A stretch of DNA of 39,411 nt from Terriglobia bacterium (GCA_020073585.1 JAIQEV010000036.1:1-39411), one strand, 5' to 3'. Positions 16,465-24,423 are shown, counted from the first letter of the stretch. Numbers and translations: made by a program. Notes: a model not told the origin generated them from the letters alone.

Positions 16465-17811
16465 ATGGCCCAGGTCTACCCATTTCGCGCCTACCGCTAC
16501 AACCCGGCAAAGGTCCCCTTCAGCCGCGCCCTCACCCAGCCCTACGACAAAATCTCCCCGCAGATGCAGGAGAAGTATTACGCCACGGACCCCCACAATC
16601 TGGTCGCCGTCGAGAAGGGCCGCGTCTTCCCGGACGATACGCCGCAGGACAACGTCTACACGCGCGCCGCTGCGGCGCTGGGCTCCTGGCTGACGGAGAG
16701 TGTCGTGGTGCCGGACCCTGCGCCGGCCTTCTACGCCTACGCCCAGGAATACACCGTCCCGGGCGCCAGCGAGCGCCGCACCCGCTGGGGTTTCATCGGC
16801 GCGGGCAAGCTCGAGGAGTACGAGGCCGGAGTGGTCTTCCGCCACGAGCGCACGCTCTCCGGACCCAAGGCCGACCGCCTCGAGCTGCTGCGCCACACGC
16901 AGACCCACACCGGCCAGCTCTTCATGCTCTATTCCGACGCGCAGCGCCGCATTGACGCCATTCTCCAGGAAGCCGCGGCGGCCGCGCCCCCGGCCACGGA
17001 AGTCCGCGATGAATACGACGTGCTGCACCGCCTCTGGCCGGTCTCCGATCCCGCGCGCATCGCGGAGATCCAGCGCGTGATGGCCGCGCAGAAGCTGGTG
17101 ATCGCCGACGGCCACCACCGCTACGAGACCGCGCTCAACTACCGCAACGAGTGCCGCGCCCGCGCCGGCGCCGTCTCTCCCGACGCGCCCTACGAGCGCG
17201 TGATGATGACCTTCGTCAACACCGAGGCGGAAGGCCTGCTGGTTCTGCCGACGCACCGCGTGGTGGCCAACCTGCGCGATTTTTCCTGGGAAGCGTTCCG
17301 CCGGCATCTCGAGCCCTGGTTTGAGATGCAGGCCTTTGCCTTCACCGCGGACGCCGAGCGCCGCGAAGCGCGCGAGGTCTTTCTGAAGCGCCTGGCGGCG
17401 AATCACGCGCGGCGCGCCATCGGCGTGTATGCCGGCGCGGCGGCGCCAACCCGCGCCTACTATCTCCTCACATTGCGCAAAGGCGCGGATCTGGCCGGCC
17501 TGCTGAAGGGGGATTCCCCGCTGCAGCGCGAGCTGGACGTCATCTTGCTGCATCACGGGATACTCGAGGCGGGCCTGGGCATTACCCAGCAGGCCGTTTC
17601 CGCGGAAGCCAACCTCACCTATGAGCGCGAAGCGGCAACGGCGCTGGACGCCGTGGACCGCGGCGCGGCGCAGCTCGCCTTTCTGCTGAATCCCGTGGAC
17701 GTTGCGCAGGTGATGCGCGTGGCCACCGCCGGCGAGGTTATGCCGCAGAAATCCACGGATTTTTTCCCCAAGCTGCTGAGCGGCATCACCATGTACCGTC
17801 TGAAGGCCTGA
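16465..17811 (+). CDS. DUF1015 family protein
   Basis: A 448-residue protein with hallmarks of the DUF1015 family: an N-terminal VYPFRAYRYNP...QPYDKISPQMQEKYYA, LSGPKADRLELLRHTQTHTGQLFMLYSD in the middle, then LVIADGHHRYETALNYRNE and MMTFVNTEAEGLLVLPTHRVV. The family is widespread and uncharacterised; the HHRYETA motif is its most conserved part and could bind ligand or metal. The ATG at 16465 has GGAGA four bases upstream; the longer open frame to 15898 crosses repeats and is not coding. Strong GC-rich codon use marks a return to core-like sequence. No operon partner: the next gene is convergent. Confidence 0.85.
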   Translation: MAQVYPFRAYRYNPAKVPFSRALTQPYDKISPQMQEKYYATDPHNLVAVEKGRVFPDDTPQDNVYTRAAAALGSWLTESVVVPDPAPAFYAYAQEYTVPGASERRTRWGFIGAGKLEEYEAGVVFRHERTLSGPKADRLELLRHTQTHTGQLFMLYSDAQRRIDAILQEAAAAAPPATEVRDEYDVLHRLWPVSDPARIAEIQRVMAAQKLVIADGHHRYETALNYRNECRARAGAVSPDAPYERVMMTFVNTEAEGLLVLPTHRVVANLRDFSWEAFRRHLEPWFEMQAFAFTADAERREAREVFLKRLAANHARRAIGVYAGAAAPTRAYYLLTLRKGADLAGLLKGDSPLQRELDVILLHHGILEAGLGITQQAVSAEANLTYEREAATALDAVDRGAAQLAFLLNPVDVAQVMRVATAGEVMPQKSTDFFPKLLSGITMYRLKA

Positions 17812-17833
17812 GTGCGCTGCGGAAAATGCAAGA

Positions 17834-17853
17834 GGGCACGCGCGTGCGTGCCC
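17834..17853. terminator. Hairpin between convergent DUF1015 and STAS genes
   Basis: A perfect 8-bp stem GGGCACGC/GCGTGCCC with loop GCGT. It is placed 22 bases after one stop and 70 bases from the other. There is no T-run, so termination strength is uncertain. Confidence 0.5.
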
Positions 17854-17923
17854 CCGGTGCCAAATGGAAACGATGGACAACGATGAAAAACGACGGAGCC
17901 CGGACGGCAGCGCCGGGCGCGGC

Positions 17924-18268
17924 CTACTTGAAGCTGGCCACCGCCGCGGCTTCCGTGTCCGAAACGTCGAACACCGTCAGCAGCTTGGTGATCTGCAGCA
18001 CTTCCTGGAACTTCGAGCCCAGGTGGCAGAGCTTCATCGTGGCCCCCTGCGTTCTCGCGCTGTGATGCGCGGCCACCAGCGTGCCCAAGCCGGCGCTGTC
18101 GATGAACGTGATGTTGTTCATGTTCAGCACGATCTTCTTCTTGCCCGCGGCGACCATGCTCTTCACCTTCTCGCGCAGGGCGTTGCTTTCCTCGCCGAGA
18201 ACAATGCGCCCGTCCAGCGCCACCACTTCCACTCCGTTTACATCGCGGTTCGTCATCTTTAGTGCCAC
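17924..18268 (-). CDS. STAS-domain anti-sigma factor antagonist
   Basis: A 114-residue single STAS domain protein. The phosphorylation-site motif FIDSAGLGTLVAAH places the conserved Ser at residue 58. In SpoIIAA/RsbV-type switches a kinase phosphorylates this residue, and the unphosphorylated form binds the anti-sigma kinase, freeing the sigma factor. GAGGAGG eight bases upstream supports the GTG start at 18268 over an internal ATG at 18256. No anti-sigma kinase or sigma gene is next to it, so its partner is elsewhere. The small zinc ribbon gene ends 72 bases upstream on the same strand. Confidence 0.88.
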   Translation of the reverse strand: MALKMTNRDVNGVEVVALDGRIVLGEESNALREKVKSMVAAGKKKIVLNMNNITFIDSAGLGTLVAAHHSARTQGATMKLCHLGSKFQEVLQITKLLTVFDVSDTEAAAVASFK

Positions 18269-18340
18269 GGTCGTTTCCTCCTCGTCGGTTTCGATTCAGG
18301 GTGGCCCCGGCGGCGCCTCGTGCCGCGAGCCGCATGCGCT

Positions 18341-18538
18341 TCAGTAGTAGTCCGAGCAGGACATATAGTAGCCGCAGACCGGACAGACCAGCTTGCAGCG
18401 GCGCGCTCCCAGCCGCTGCGAGCAGACCGGACAGTAGCAGGAGGCATCTTCCTGCGGCGTCACCGGCTTCTGGTCCGCCGCAGCCAGTGCGGGCTCCGAA
18501 TTCACTGCGCGATCCACAGCCCGAAGTTTATAACACAT
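18341..18538 (-). CDS. Small double zinc-ribbon-like protein
   Basis: About 65 residues from the ATG at 18538; no clear ribosome site, so the start may lie further in, for example at an in-frame GTG. The C-terminal half carries CYCPVCSQRLGARRC and LVCPVCGYYMSCSDYY, a cluster of paired cysteines typical of a zinc ribbon or rubredoxin-like knuckle. The N-terminal half is low complexity (Ala/Pro/Glu). It lies 143 bases downstream of the cation efflux gene on the same strand. It may bind zinc; no function can be assigned. Confidence 0.6.
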   Translation of the reverse strand: MCYKLRAVDRAVNSEPALAAADQKPVTPQEDASCYCPVCSQRLGARRCKLVCPVCGYYMSCSDYY

Positions 18539-18639
18539 CCGCAATGCGTGGGGGAAGAAGCCGCGCGGGGGCTCGCGGGGCTGGCTTTGGCGCGGGCGGG
18601 GCGCGCGGGCCGCGGGGGATGCCGACCGCTTTGTGGTAA

Positions 18640-18654
18640 CAATTAAGTTAATTG
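18640..18654. promoter_or_regulatory. Palindrome CAATTAA-G-TTAATTG, candidate operator
   Basis: A perfect 7-1-7 AT-rich palindrome in otherwise very GC-rich sequence. It lies 27 bases past the cation efflux stop and about 100 bases upstream of the small zinc ribbon gene. It could be an operator or promoter element for the latter. Inference only. Confidence 0.35.
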
Positions 18655-18681
18655 ATTCTCAGTGAAACTAGAACGGTGGGG

Positions 18682-19659
18682 TTACAGCCGGGGCGGGGAA
18701 ACCGGCTTGGGCATGACGTAGCCGGATTGCGCGGGCAGGCCGGCGCGCTCGAACTGCACGGTGCTGTGTTGAATCCGGAATTCTTTTTGCAGCTTTTCTT
18801 GAATGGCCTGCAGCAGGCGCTCGCTCTCCTCCATGTGCATGTCGGGGATGCGCACATGAACGCTCAGCAGGGTGTAGCCGCCGCCGAGCGTCCAGATGTG
18901 GATGTCGTGGACCTCGCGCACGCCGGGAATGGAGAGAATCGCGCGGGCCACGTCGGCCACGCGGGTTCCCGCGGGCCGCCCTTCGAGCAGGATGTGCGCG
19001 GACTCGCGCAGAATGCCGATGCTGGACCACAGCACCAGCGCGCCGATGCCCAGGCCGAGCACCGGGTCGATCCAGTTGGCGCCGGTGCGGTGAATCAGGA
19101 AAGCGCCGGCGAGAATAGCGATATTGGAAAGGGCGTCGCCGAAATTGTGCACCAGGATGCTGCGCAGGTTGAGGTCGCTGCGCCCGCGCACCAGGGCCAG
19201 GGTGATCCCGCCGTTGACGCCCAGGGCCAGCAGCGAGGTCCACACCATCCAGCTTTCCACCACGGCGACCGGAGCGCGCAGGCGCTCGATCGCCGCATAG
19301 CCCAGCCACAGCGCCAGCAGGAAGAGCACCAGGGAGTTGGTGAAGGCCGCGAGGATGCTGGCGCGCTGGTAGCCGAAGGTGCGCTCCTGGTCGGCGGGCC
19401 GCTGGGCCCAGCGCATGGCCAGCCAGGAGATGCCCAGAGTGGGCACGTCGGAAAGATTGTGCACGGCGTCGTTGAGCAGCGCGACGGAATGGCCCAGCAG
19501 GCCGCCGGCAATCTCCGCGGCCACCAGGCCGAGGGTGGCGGCCATGGCCCAGGCCAGGGTCGCGGGCCGCAGGCCGTGGGCGTGAACATGCGCATGGTCC
19601 GGCTCGTGGGAATGGCCATGTTCATGGCCATGCGCGCCGGCGTGGTCGTGAAGATGCAC
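18682..19659 (-). CDS. Cation diffusion facilitator (Zn2+/Co2+ efflux, CzcD/ZitB-like)
   Basis: A 325-residue inner-membrane CDF transporter. A His-rich head (12 His in the first 28 residues) is followed by six predicted membrane helices. Transport-site pairs are H67/D71 in DAVHNLSDV (helix 2) and H171/D175 in VHNFGDALSN (helix 5), the HD-HD pattern linked to zinc or cobalt selectivity. The cytosolic C-terminal domain (GVREVHDIHIWTLGGGYTLLSVHVRIPD) has the usual metal-sensing fold. The start is GTG at 19659; a nearby ATG is out of frame. These pumps export metal in exchange for protons. The MBL gene upstream is divergent. Confidence 0.92.
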   Translation of the reverse strand: MHLHDHAGAHGHEHGHSHEPDHAHVHAHGLRPATLAWAMAATLGLVAAEIAGGLLGHSVALLNDAVHNLSDVPTLGISWLAMRWAQRPADQERTFGYQRASILAAFTNSLVLFLLALWLGYAAIERLRAPVAVVESWMVWTSLLALGVNGGITLALVRGRSDLNLRSILVHNFGDALSNIAILAGAFLIHRTGANWIDPVLGLGIGALVLWSSIGILRESAHILLEGRPAGTRVADVARAILSIPGVREVHDIHIWTLGGGYTLLSVHVRIPDMHMEESERLLQAIQEKLQKEFRIQHSTVQFERAGLPAQSGYVMPKPVSPPRL

Positions 19660-19865
19660 GGCTTCATTCTACTCATTCCGGGATGGCGGCGCAGCCCTGC
19701 GCATCGCGTAGTGGGCAGTTTGACACTTCCGGACGGGGTTGTGATTGACGCTTTCGCCTGCTGCTGCCTACCATCGAGGTAGACGGCACGCTCCGCGTAC
19801 CCTGCGGAAAGCCGGAAGGGGAGCGTGTGTGGCCCGGGCAAACCCCCAGGCTGCGCGCGCACACG

Positions 19866-21032
19866 ATGAGTTTTCCGATCGCCAAACTGAGCTTCTGGGG
19901 GGTGCGCGGCTCGACCCCCACGGTGGATCCGGCCACCTGGCGTTATGGCGGAAACACGCCTTGCCTGGAATTAATCGCTCCGGACGGCACGCAATTCATC
20001 CTGGATTGCGGCACGGGCTTGCGCATGCTGGGCAGCCGCTGGGTCGGCCCGAATGGGTCGCGCACCGCGGAAACGCACATCCTCGTCACTCACTATCACT
20101 GGGACCATATTCAAGGGCTGCCGTTTTTCGCGCCGCTGTACGTGGAGAACAACGAATTTCATTTCTACAGCTTCCGCTCGAAGTTTCTGGGGCGCGACAG
20201 CCTGAAGCAGGTCTTCGAGGCCCAGATGGCGCTGCCCTATTTTCCCGTGGACCTTTCGGCCATGAGCGCCAAGCGCACCTTCCGGGAACTCGCGGGCGGG
20301 GAATCGTTTGCGATTCGCGACAGCAAGATCACCGCGCGCTGGCTCAATCATCCCCAGGGCAGCCTGGGCTACCGCTTCGAGACCCCCGCGGGCACCATCG
20401 TCTATGCCACGGACAACGAGCCCGGCAATCCGGAGCTGGACAAGAGCCTGCGGGAGCTGGCCGAGGGCGCGGACATCCTCATCAATGACGCGCAATACAC
20501 GCCCGAGCAACTGGCCACCACGCGGCGCGGCTGGGGTCATTCGTCGTGGCTCGAAGGCGTGCGCCTGGCCCGCGAGGCCGGGGTGAAGACGCTGGTGCTG
20601 TTTCATCACGACCCGGACTCCACCGACCGCATGGTGGACAACCTGCTGCGGCAGGCCCGCGACCAGTTCGAATCGGTGTTCGCCGCCAGCGAGGGCATGG
20701 TCATGTCCCTGGACGGGAAAAGCCACGTGGATATTCACCTGCCGGGAACGCGCACCGCGCTGCGCCGCGAGGCGCAGTTCCGCGCCCTGGTTAGCGGGAC
20801 CACCGCGGACGGGCAGAGGTTCGAGGAAGAGACCGTGGTCCGCGATCTCTCGCTGCAGGGCGCGCTCATCGTCCTCAATCACAGCCCCAAGCTGCAGTCC
20901 GAGCTGCAGGTGACCATGGAGACGCCGGGGGACGAGGGCGTGCGCTCCATGCGCCTGCGCGGCTACGTGGTGCGCATCGAAAACGACAAGGAAAAAGGGC
21001 ACTCCTCGGTCGGCGTCGTCTTCACCGACTGA
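19866..21032 (+). CDS. Metallo-beta-lactamase-fold hydrolase fused to a PilZ-like domain
   Basis: 388 residues in two parts. Residues about 8-285 form an MBL domain starting LSFWGVRGSTPTVD, with the metal motif H76-Y-H78-W-D80-H81, later ATDNE and LINDAQYT, and a VLFHHDP segment. This layout is seen in cyclic-nucleotide phosphodiesterase-like and RNase Z-like MBL proteins. From about residue 295 a PilZ-like domain follows: RREAQFR (300-306), then D327-L-S329-L-Q-G332, matching the R-x3/4-R and D/N-x-S-x-x-G signature that binds cyclic di-GMP. If functional, hydrolysis could be gated by this messenger. The family-like N-terminus supports the ATG at 19866. An in-frame GTG at 19827 with a GGAAGG site would add 13 residues. 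Confidence 0.82.
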   Translation: MSFPIAKLSFWGVRGSTPTVDPATWRYGGNTPCLELIAPDGTQFILDCGTGLRMLGSRWVGPNGSRTAETHILVTHYHWDHIQGLPFFAPLYVENNEFHFYSFRSKFLGRDSLKQVFEAQMALPYFPVDLSAMSAKRTFRELAGGESFAIRDSKITARWLNHPQGSLGYRFETPAGTIVYATDNEPGNPELDKSLRELAEGADILINDAQYTPEQLATTRRGWGHSSWLEGVRLAREAGVKTLVLFHHDPDSTDRMVDNLLRQARDQFESVFAASEGMVMSLDGKSHVDIHLPGTRTALRREAQFRALVSGTTADGQRFEEETVVRDLSLQGALIVLNHSPKLQSELQVTMETPGDEGVRSMRLRGYVVRIENDKEKGHSSVGVVFTD

Positions 21033-21160
21033 CTCCTTCCCGCCTCCTGCTTCCTCTTCGGCTATCTTTATCTTTGCCGTGGTTTTGTCGCGTCGGCCTC
21101 TTGAGTCTGCGCGTGATGGTTTCCGTATCCGTGGTGCCGCTGCAATTGTTTCCGCATCGG

Positions 21161-21202
21161 AAAAAAACCAGGACCCACCCTTGCAAACCCCGCAAGGATG
21201 GG
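21161..21202 (-). terminator. Rho-independent terminator for the ATPase/Toprim-like operon
   Basis: Read on the minus strand, an 11-bp stem (CCCATCCTTGC with GCAAGGGTGGG, one G-T pair) and a 7-base loop are followed six bases later by seven T. It lies 28 bases after the stop of the gene at 21230. Confidence 0.7.
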
Positions 21203-21229
21203 CCACCCGCCTGCCGGAACATATGGTTC

Positions 21230-21832
21230 TTAGTCGGCATCCGGTACATCCGACAGGAGCTGTTTGATCGTTCGGTGGAACTTTTCAAATGAATCCGCAC
21301 GAAGTGCCAATTGCATATCGAACAGACTAGCCAGAGTTGGCTGGTCCAAACTTGCGGAGTAACCCCTATTACCTTGCATCCTCTCGGTTAGCCATTCCTT
21401 TGCGCCCCGAATGTCCTCTGGATTAACTGGTGCCTCCAGCCCGGTTGGCAAACCAATTTGATCAGCGAGCGATTCTGCCGCTGCGATAAACCACGCCTCG
21501 AATTCACGCTTGGCTATAATCACGGCTATAGGCAAATCGTTCCGGGCATTTGCTGCGCGCTTCAATAGTGCAGGGCCGATCTGCGCCGGGCAATCATCGT
21601 CACCGTCGAGGACGACGATAATCCCACCCCGACCAGAGATTTTGCGAGCGGCAAACTCCACGGCTCTCTCTAATTCTCCCGGTTTTATCAACTTGCTTCT
21701 TGGAGTTCGGATCGCAGTAACAACGTCCACAATCACGGGCGGCACAATCTGGCCTGCTATGCGCCGGACGACGATGGGCACCGCTTCGGCGTCTCCATGT
21801 CCTTCAACTACGCATGCAATCCGTCTAGCCAT
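21230..21832 (-). CDS. DUF4276-like protein with Toprim-type acidic motif
   Basis: A 200-residue protein. The N-terminal CVVEGHGDAEAVPIVVRRI gives E10, and IIVVLDGDDDCP gives D76 and D78. A Glu followed by a DxD pair after a hydrophobic strand is the pattern of Toprim nuclease domains, and the sequence resembles DUF4276. FEAWFIAAAESLA and the GAKEWLTERM region are also family-like. Its ATG shares one base with the ATPase stop (TAATG), so translation is coupled. Toprim plus ABC-type ATPase gene pairs are known from OLD-like, PARIS and Rlo-type phage defence, so it is probably the effector. Third codon positions are AT-richer than in the flanks, suggesting transfer. Nuclease activity is inferred. 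Confidence 0.75.
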   Translation of the reverse strand: MARRIACVVEGHGDAEAVPIVVRRIAGQIVPPVIVDVVTAIRTPRSKLIKPGELERAVEFAARKISGRGGIIVVLDGDDDCPAQIGPALLKRAANARNDLPIAVIIAKREFEAWFIAAAESLADQIGLPTGLEAPVNPEDIRGAKEWLTERMQGNRGYSASLDQPTLASLFDMQLALRADSFEKFHRTIKQLLSDVPDAD

Positions 21833-23064
21833 TAGCTATCCCGGCCCTCGAATAGCTTCGTTTGGCTTTCAGGAGACTTACCCACTTTAGGTTTCTCCGG
21901 AATAAGCTGATTGAGGCGAAGTAGTTCGCCCGCGGTGTAAAGCCTATCTCGCAATGCGGACCTACCCGTATTATCAAGCGGCCCGATCTCAGTGACTCCG
22001 CCTATTGAAATCACCGCGAGGATCGAATCCGTATCAAGATCTTCATCGTCCAGGAGGTCAGGGCTGTGACTTGTCACCACAACTTGAGTCTTTCGACTCG
22101 CATCCCGCAGACTGTCGAGCAAGACTCCGGCGGCCGCGGGATGTAGTGCCACCTCAGGCTCCTCGATTCCTACCAGGCGCACCTTTCGCTTCCCGCCGTT
22201 GCTTGCCTGAAACAAGGCCACAAGGATTCCTAACGATCGGAGAGTCCCGTCGGACATATTTGCAGCCAAAAATCGCCATGGATCTGGTGAACCTGCGACC
22301 TGTTGCCGAAACTCCAAAGTCACGCGGGGTCCGACAACTTTCTCATCGACGCCGTACACGCCGGGCACAACCTTCCCGAGGTACTCCTCGATTCGGCGTT
22401 TCGCTTCTCCGTCATGCAGTGCCAATTGACCAAGTACGCTGGCGATATTGCTGCCCTCCCTTTCGAGGAGGTCGCCCGCATCTGGAGGCTGCAGGTCTCG
22501 AATTCGAGCTGGATTTAGACTGTAGAATCCCATCCGCGAGAACGCATCATAAAGGTGGACAAATTCCGGAAGTCCCGACGCGTTCACAAGATAGAGTCTG
22601 TCAGACGCTGCAGCGGGTACAACAGAAACACTCGACGTTACCCGTCCGTTCCGAACTGTAAAAGATGCAGTGCGAGATGGCCCCTCGATACTGCCGACAG
22701 TGTGGATTTCACAATTTTCCTCTTGGACTTCGTAGCCGCCGCCGGTACGTGAGCCAATCCTGAAGCCGTAATGCCCTTCGACGCCCTCATCTAACTGAAA
22801 CTCCAATCGGAGAGAAAAATGAGTTGGATGCCCCCCTGACCGGCGACGAACCTCTTTGATGCCGCCTCTTTCTCTCAGAGCGTGGTCCAAGGACGTTCGC
22901 AGGGAGTCGGTAACAAATCGCAAGGCATCGAGAAAGTTGCTCTTGCCAGCCCCGTTCGGTCCCACCAAAAAAGTCAGGGGTCGCAGGGATACTTCGCAGT
23001 CAGCGATGCTCTTGTAATTCTTTAAGATGACTTTCTTCAGAAAGCTGGATGAAGGAGGCTTCAT
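21832..23064 (-). CDS. AAA/ABC-type ATPase (RecF/OLD-like) of a two-gene defence-like module
   Basis: A 410-residue ATPase. Walker A is GPNGAGKS (35-42), preceded by LKNYKSIADCEVSLRPLTFLV, typical of AAA_21/RecF-like proteins. The signature region is NMSDGTLRSLGILVAL. Walker B is RLVGIEEPEVALHP. VVVTSHSPDLLDD supplies the switch His. The insert between Walker A and the signature lacks a long coiled coil. AGGAG four bases before the ATG at 23064 decides this start over a TTG at 23076. It is coupled to the Toprim-like gene. Related ATPases sense invasion and hold or activate a toxic partner; that role here is inference. A hairpin element similar to one beside the R-M operon lies upstream at 23173-23227. 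Confidence 0.85.
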   Translation of the reverse strand: MKPPSSSFLKKVILKNYKSIADCEVSLRPLTFLVGPNGAGKSNFLDALRFVTDSLRTSLDHALRERGGIKEVRRRSGGHPTHFSLRLEFQLDEGVEGHYGFRIGSRTGGGYEVQEENCEIHTVGSIEGPSRTASFTVRNGRVTSSVSVVPAAASDRLYLVNASGLPEFVHLYDAFSRMGFYSLNPARIRDLQPPDAGDLLEREGSNIASVLGQLALHDGEAKRRIEEYLGKVVPGVYGVDEKVVGPRVTLEFRQQVAGSPDPWRFLAANMSDGTLRSLGILVALFQASNGGKRKVRLVGIEEPEVALHPAAAGVLLDSLRDASRKTQVVVTSHSPDLLDDEDLDTDSILAVISIGGVTEIGPLDNTGRSALRDRLYTAGELLRLNQLIPEKPKVGKSPESQTKLFEGRDS

Positions 23065-23172
23065 TCGACTCCTCAAACTCTCGCTAGTGTAGCAGGCCTG
23101 GCGGGTGGCACACTCTCAAAATGAGTAGCGAAATAGAGTAGTCCTCACACTGTCAACGAAGAGAGCTGGATC

Positions 23173-23227
23173 CTAACTGAGCGGGCAAGATCGGGGTGGC
23201 ATTCGATGCGAGCGAAGGCCACCCCCA
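23173..23227. repeat. Hairpin element, copy 2 (upstream of the ATPase)
   Basis: The shared core GGGCAAGATCGG-GGTGGC, a TTCG/CGAA inner stem and GGCCACCC form a hairpin related to 15106-15160. It lies 109 bases before the ATPase start. Confidence 0.6.
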
Positions 23228-23277
23228 GTCATAACTCTTGACCCTGAGCCATTCACGCTTCCTCTGCTGCGCTGCGT

Positions 23278-23306
23278 TCGACAAGAACTATCCGAGTTGA
23301 TACAAA
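23278..23306 (+). promoter_or_regulatory. Candidate extended -10 promoter before the truncated exporter copy
   Basis: TCGACA, a 17-base spacer ending TGA, and TACAAA. The TGATACAAATT core is repeated upstream of the intact exporter at 24488-24498. Confidence 0.35.
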
Positions 23307-23361
23307 TTTCGCCGGGATATTCAGCGCCCGAGAGCTTGCCGCGCGAAAAGAGAGGGAGAAC

Positions 23362-23449
23362 ATGGCTCGAATCCGGATAGCGGCGCGATGATCGATCTCG
23401 CCACAGGGATTTTCTCTTCTTTGCCGGGATGCCGGCGGCGCGTTCAACG
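23362..23449 (+). pseudogene. Truncated copy of the TauE/SafE gene start with its leader ORF
   Basis: Upstream sequence (TGATACAAATT at 23298), a 9-codon ORF MARIRIAAR (23362-23391) and the first codons MIDLATGIF of an exporter match the intact locus at 24488-24650. After two single-base deletions the frame is lost, and similarity ends near 23449. The ATGA overlap between the leader ORF and exporter start is kept. The spacer 23065-23361 holds the hairpin element and no other gene. Confidence 0.65.
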
Positions 23450-23833
23450 GCGCATCGCGGCCGAAGCCGCTCGTTTTGTTCCCTGCGGGGATGGCCGCTT
23501 TTTCGTGCGCAAGGCGGCGCGAGTGGAGCGGACCTGGAAGCGCACGCCTTCCGCGTGCTGCAAATAGGCGACGATCTGAAACAGATTGCGGTCGGTCGGA
23601 TTCCCATTGAGGCCAAACATCTGGTGAAGAGTCTTTACGTGGAGCCTGGTGTGCGCGGCCAGCTTGGGAAAACCGAGAGTGGCATTGATGTAGCCACGCA
23701 ACAGCTCATTGCCGAGCGGCACATCGCCAGAGAGAAGGATTTCGACAGTCTCGCTCAGAAGGGCCTTGCGAAAGGCGGGGTCGCGCTTCGCGCGTGCTTG
23801 AATGGTTTCCCTGAAATCTCGTGTCAATGCCAT
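23444..23833 (-). CDS. HTH antidote-like transcriptional regulator (addiction-module type)
   Basis: A 129-residue protein resembling small HTH proteins annotated as probable addiction module antidotes. ALTRDFRETIQARAKRDPAFRKALLSETVEILLSGD is a helical N-terminus; GNELLRGYINATLGFPKLAAHTRLHVKTLHQMFGLNGNPTDRNLFQIVAYLQ is the DNA-binding part. AGGA about seven bases upstream supports the ATG at 23833. The basic tail (TKKRPSPQGTKRAASAAMRR) is extra, and its last codons and stop lie inside the truncated exporter copy, so the 3' end was probably reset by that rearrangement. No toxin gene is adjacent, so it may be an orphan. Confidence 0.75.
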   Translation of the reverse strand: MALTRDFRETIQARAKRDPAFRKALLSETVEILLSGDVPLGNELLRGYINATLGFPKLAAHTRLHVKTLHQMFGLNGNPTDRNLFQIVAYLQHAEGVRFQVRSTRAALRTKKRPSPQGTKRAASAAMRR

Positions 23834-24058
23834 CTTCTATTCCTCATTTCTTTTCTGCTGCTTCTCAAAGATACCGAAGATCCGGCCCGCGACAGAGCAT
23901 TAGAATCGGCACTCCTGCACTTGCGAGTTCTGCGTGACTTCTTTTTGCACCGGAAGGCGAAATACGTTTGCTTGGTTTGCAGCTACGGGGACAATAGTTC
24001 GTTTTCGTGAAATGAACTCGTAAATATCCATAAGAGCGCATCTCGTAAATACAAAAAC

Positions 24059-24312
24059 CAAAGAGAGATTCCTCGCTTCGCTCGGAATGACGGTATTTGG
24101 TTAGTCGTCCGGGCGTTTATGAGAAAGCTTGAAATGGCGGTATTTGGTTAGTCGTCCTGGCGTTTATGAGAAAGCTTGAAATGACGGTATTTGGTTAGTC
24201 GTCCTGGCGTTTATGAGAAAGCTTCAAAGAGAGATTCCTCGCTTCGCTCGGAATGACGGTATTTGGTTAGTCGTCCGGGCGTTTATGAGAAAGCTTGAAA
24301 TGGCGCTCATCG
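24059..24312. repeat. Tandem array of 47-bp units with a 28-bp spacer unit
   Basis: 47-bp units start at 24087, 24134, 24181 (shortened to 44) and 24253, with a partial fifth at 24300. Each begins ATGRCGGTATTTGG and ends GAGAAAGCTT. A 28-bp block (CAAAGAGAGATTCC...CTCGGA) precedes the first unit at 24059 and the fourth at 24225, giving a 166-bp higher-order repeat. The rest of the 23834-24553 spacer shows no gene apart from the palindromes at 24424. Confidence 0.85.
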
Positions 24313-24423
24313 AAAAGTGCGACTGCCGAAGGCATGTGAGGGGGTGCGCTCAGGGGTGCACTCAGGGGTGGGCGGGGGCGTCCAGGATTTCGCGAACCTT
24401 TGTTAGCAGGACGTCGCGGGGCA

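Noticed and set aside
24059-24312. CRISPR array
   Set aside because: The 47-bp units are directly abutting with no unique spacers, and there are no cas genes.
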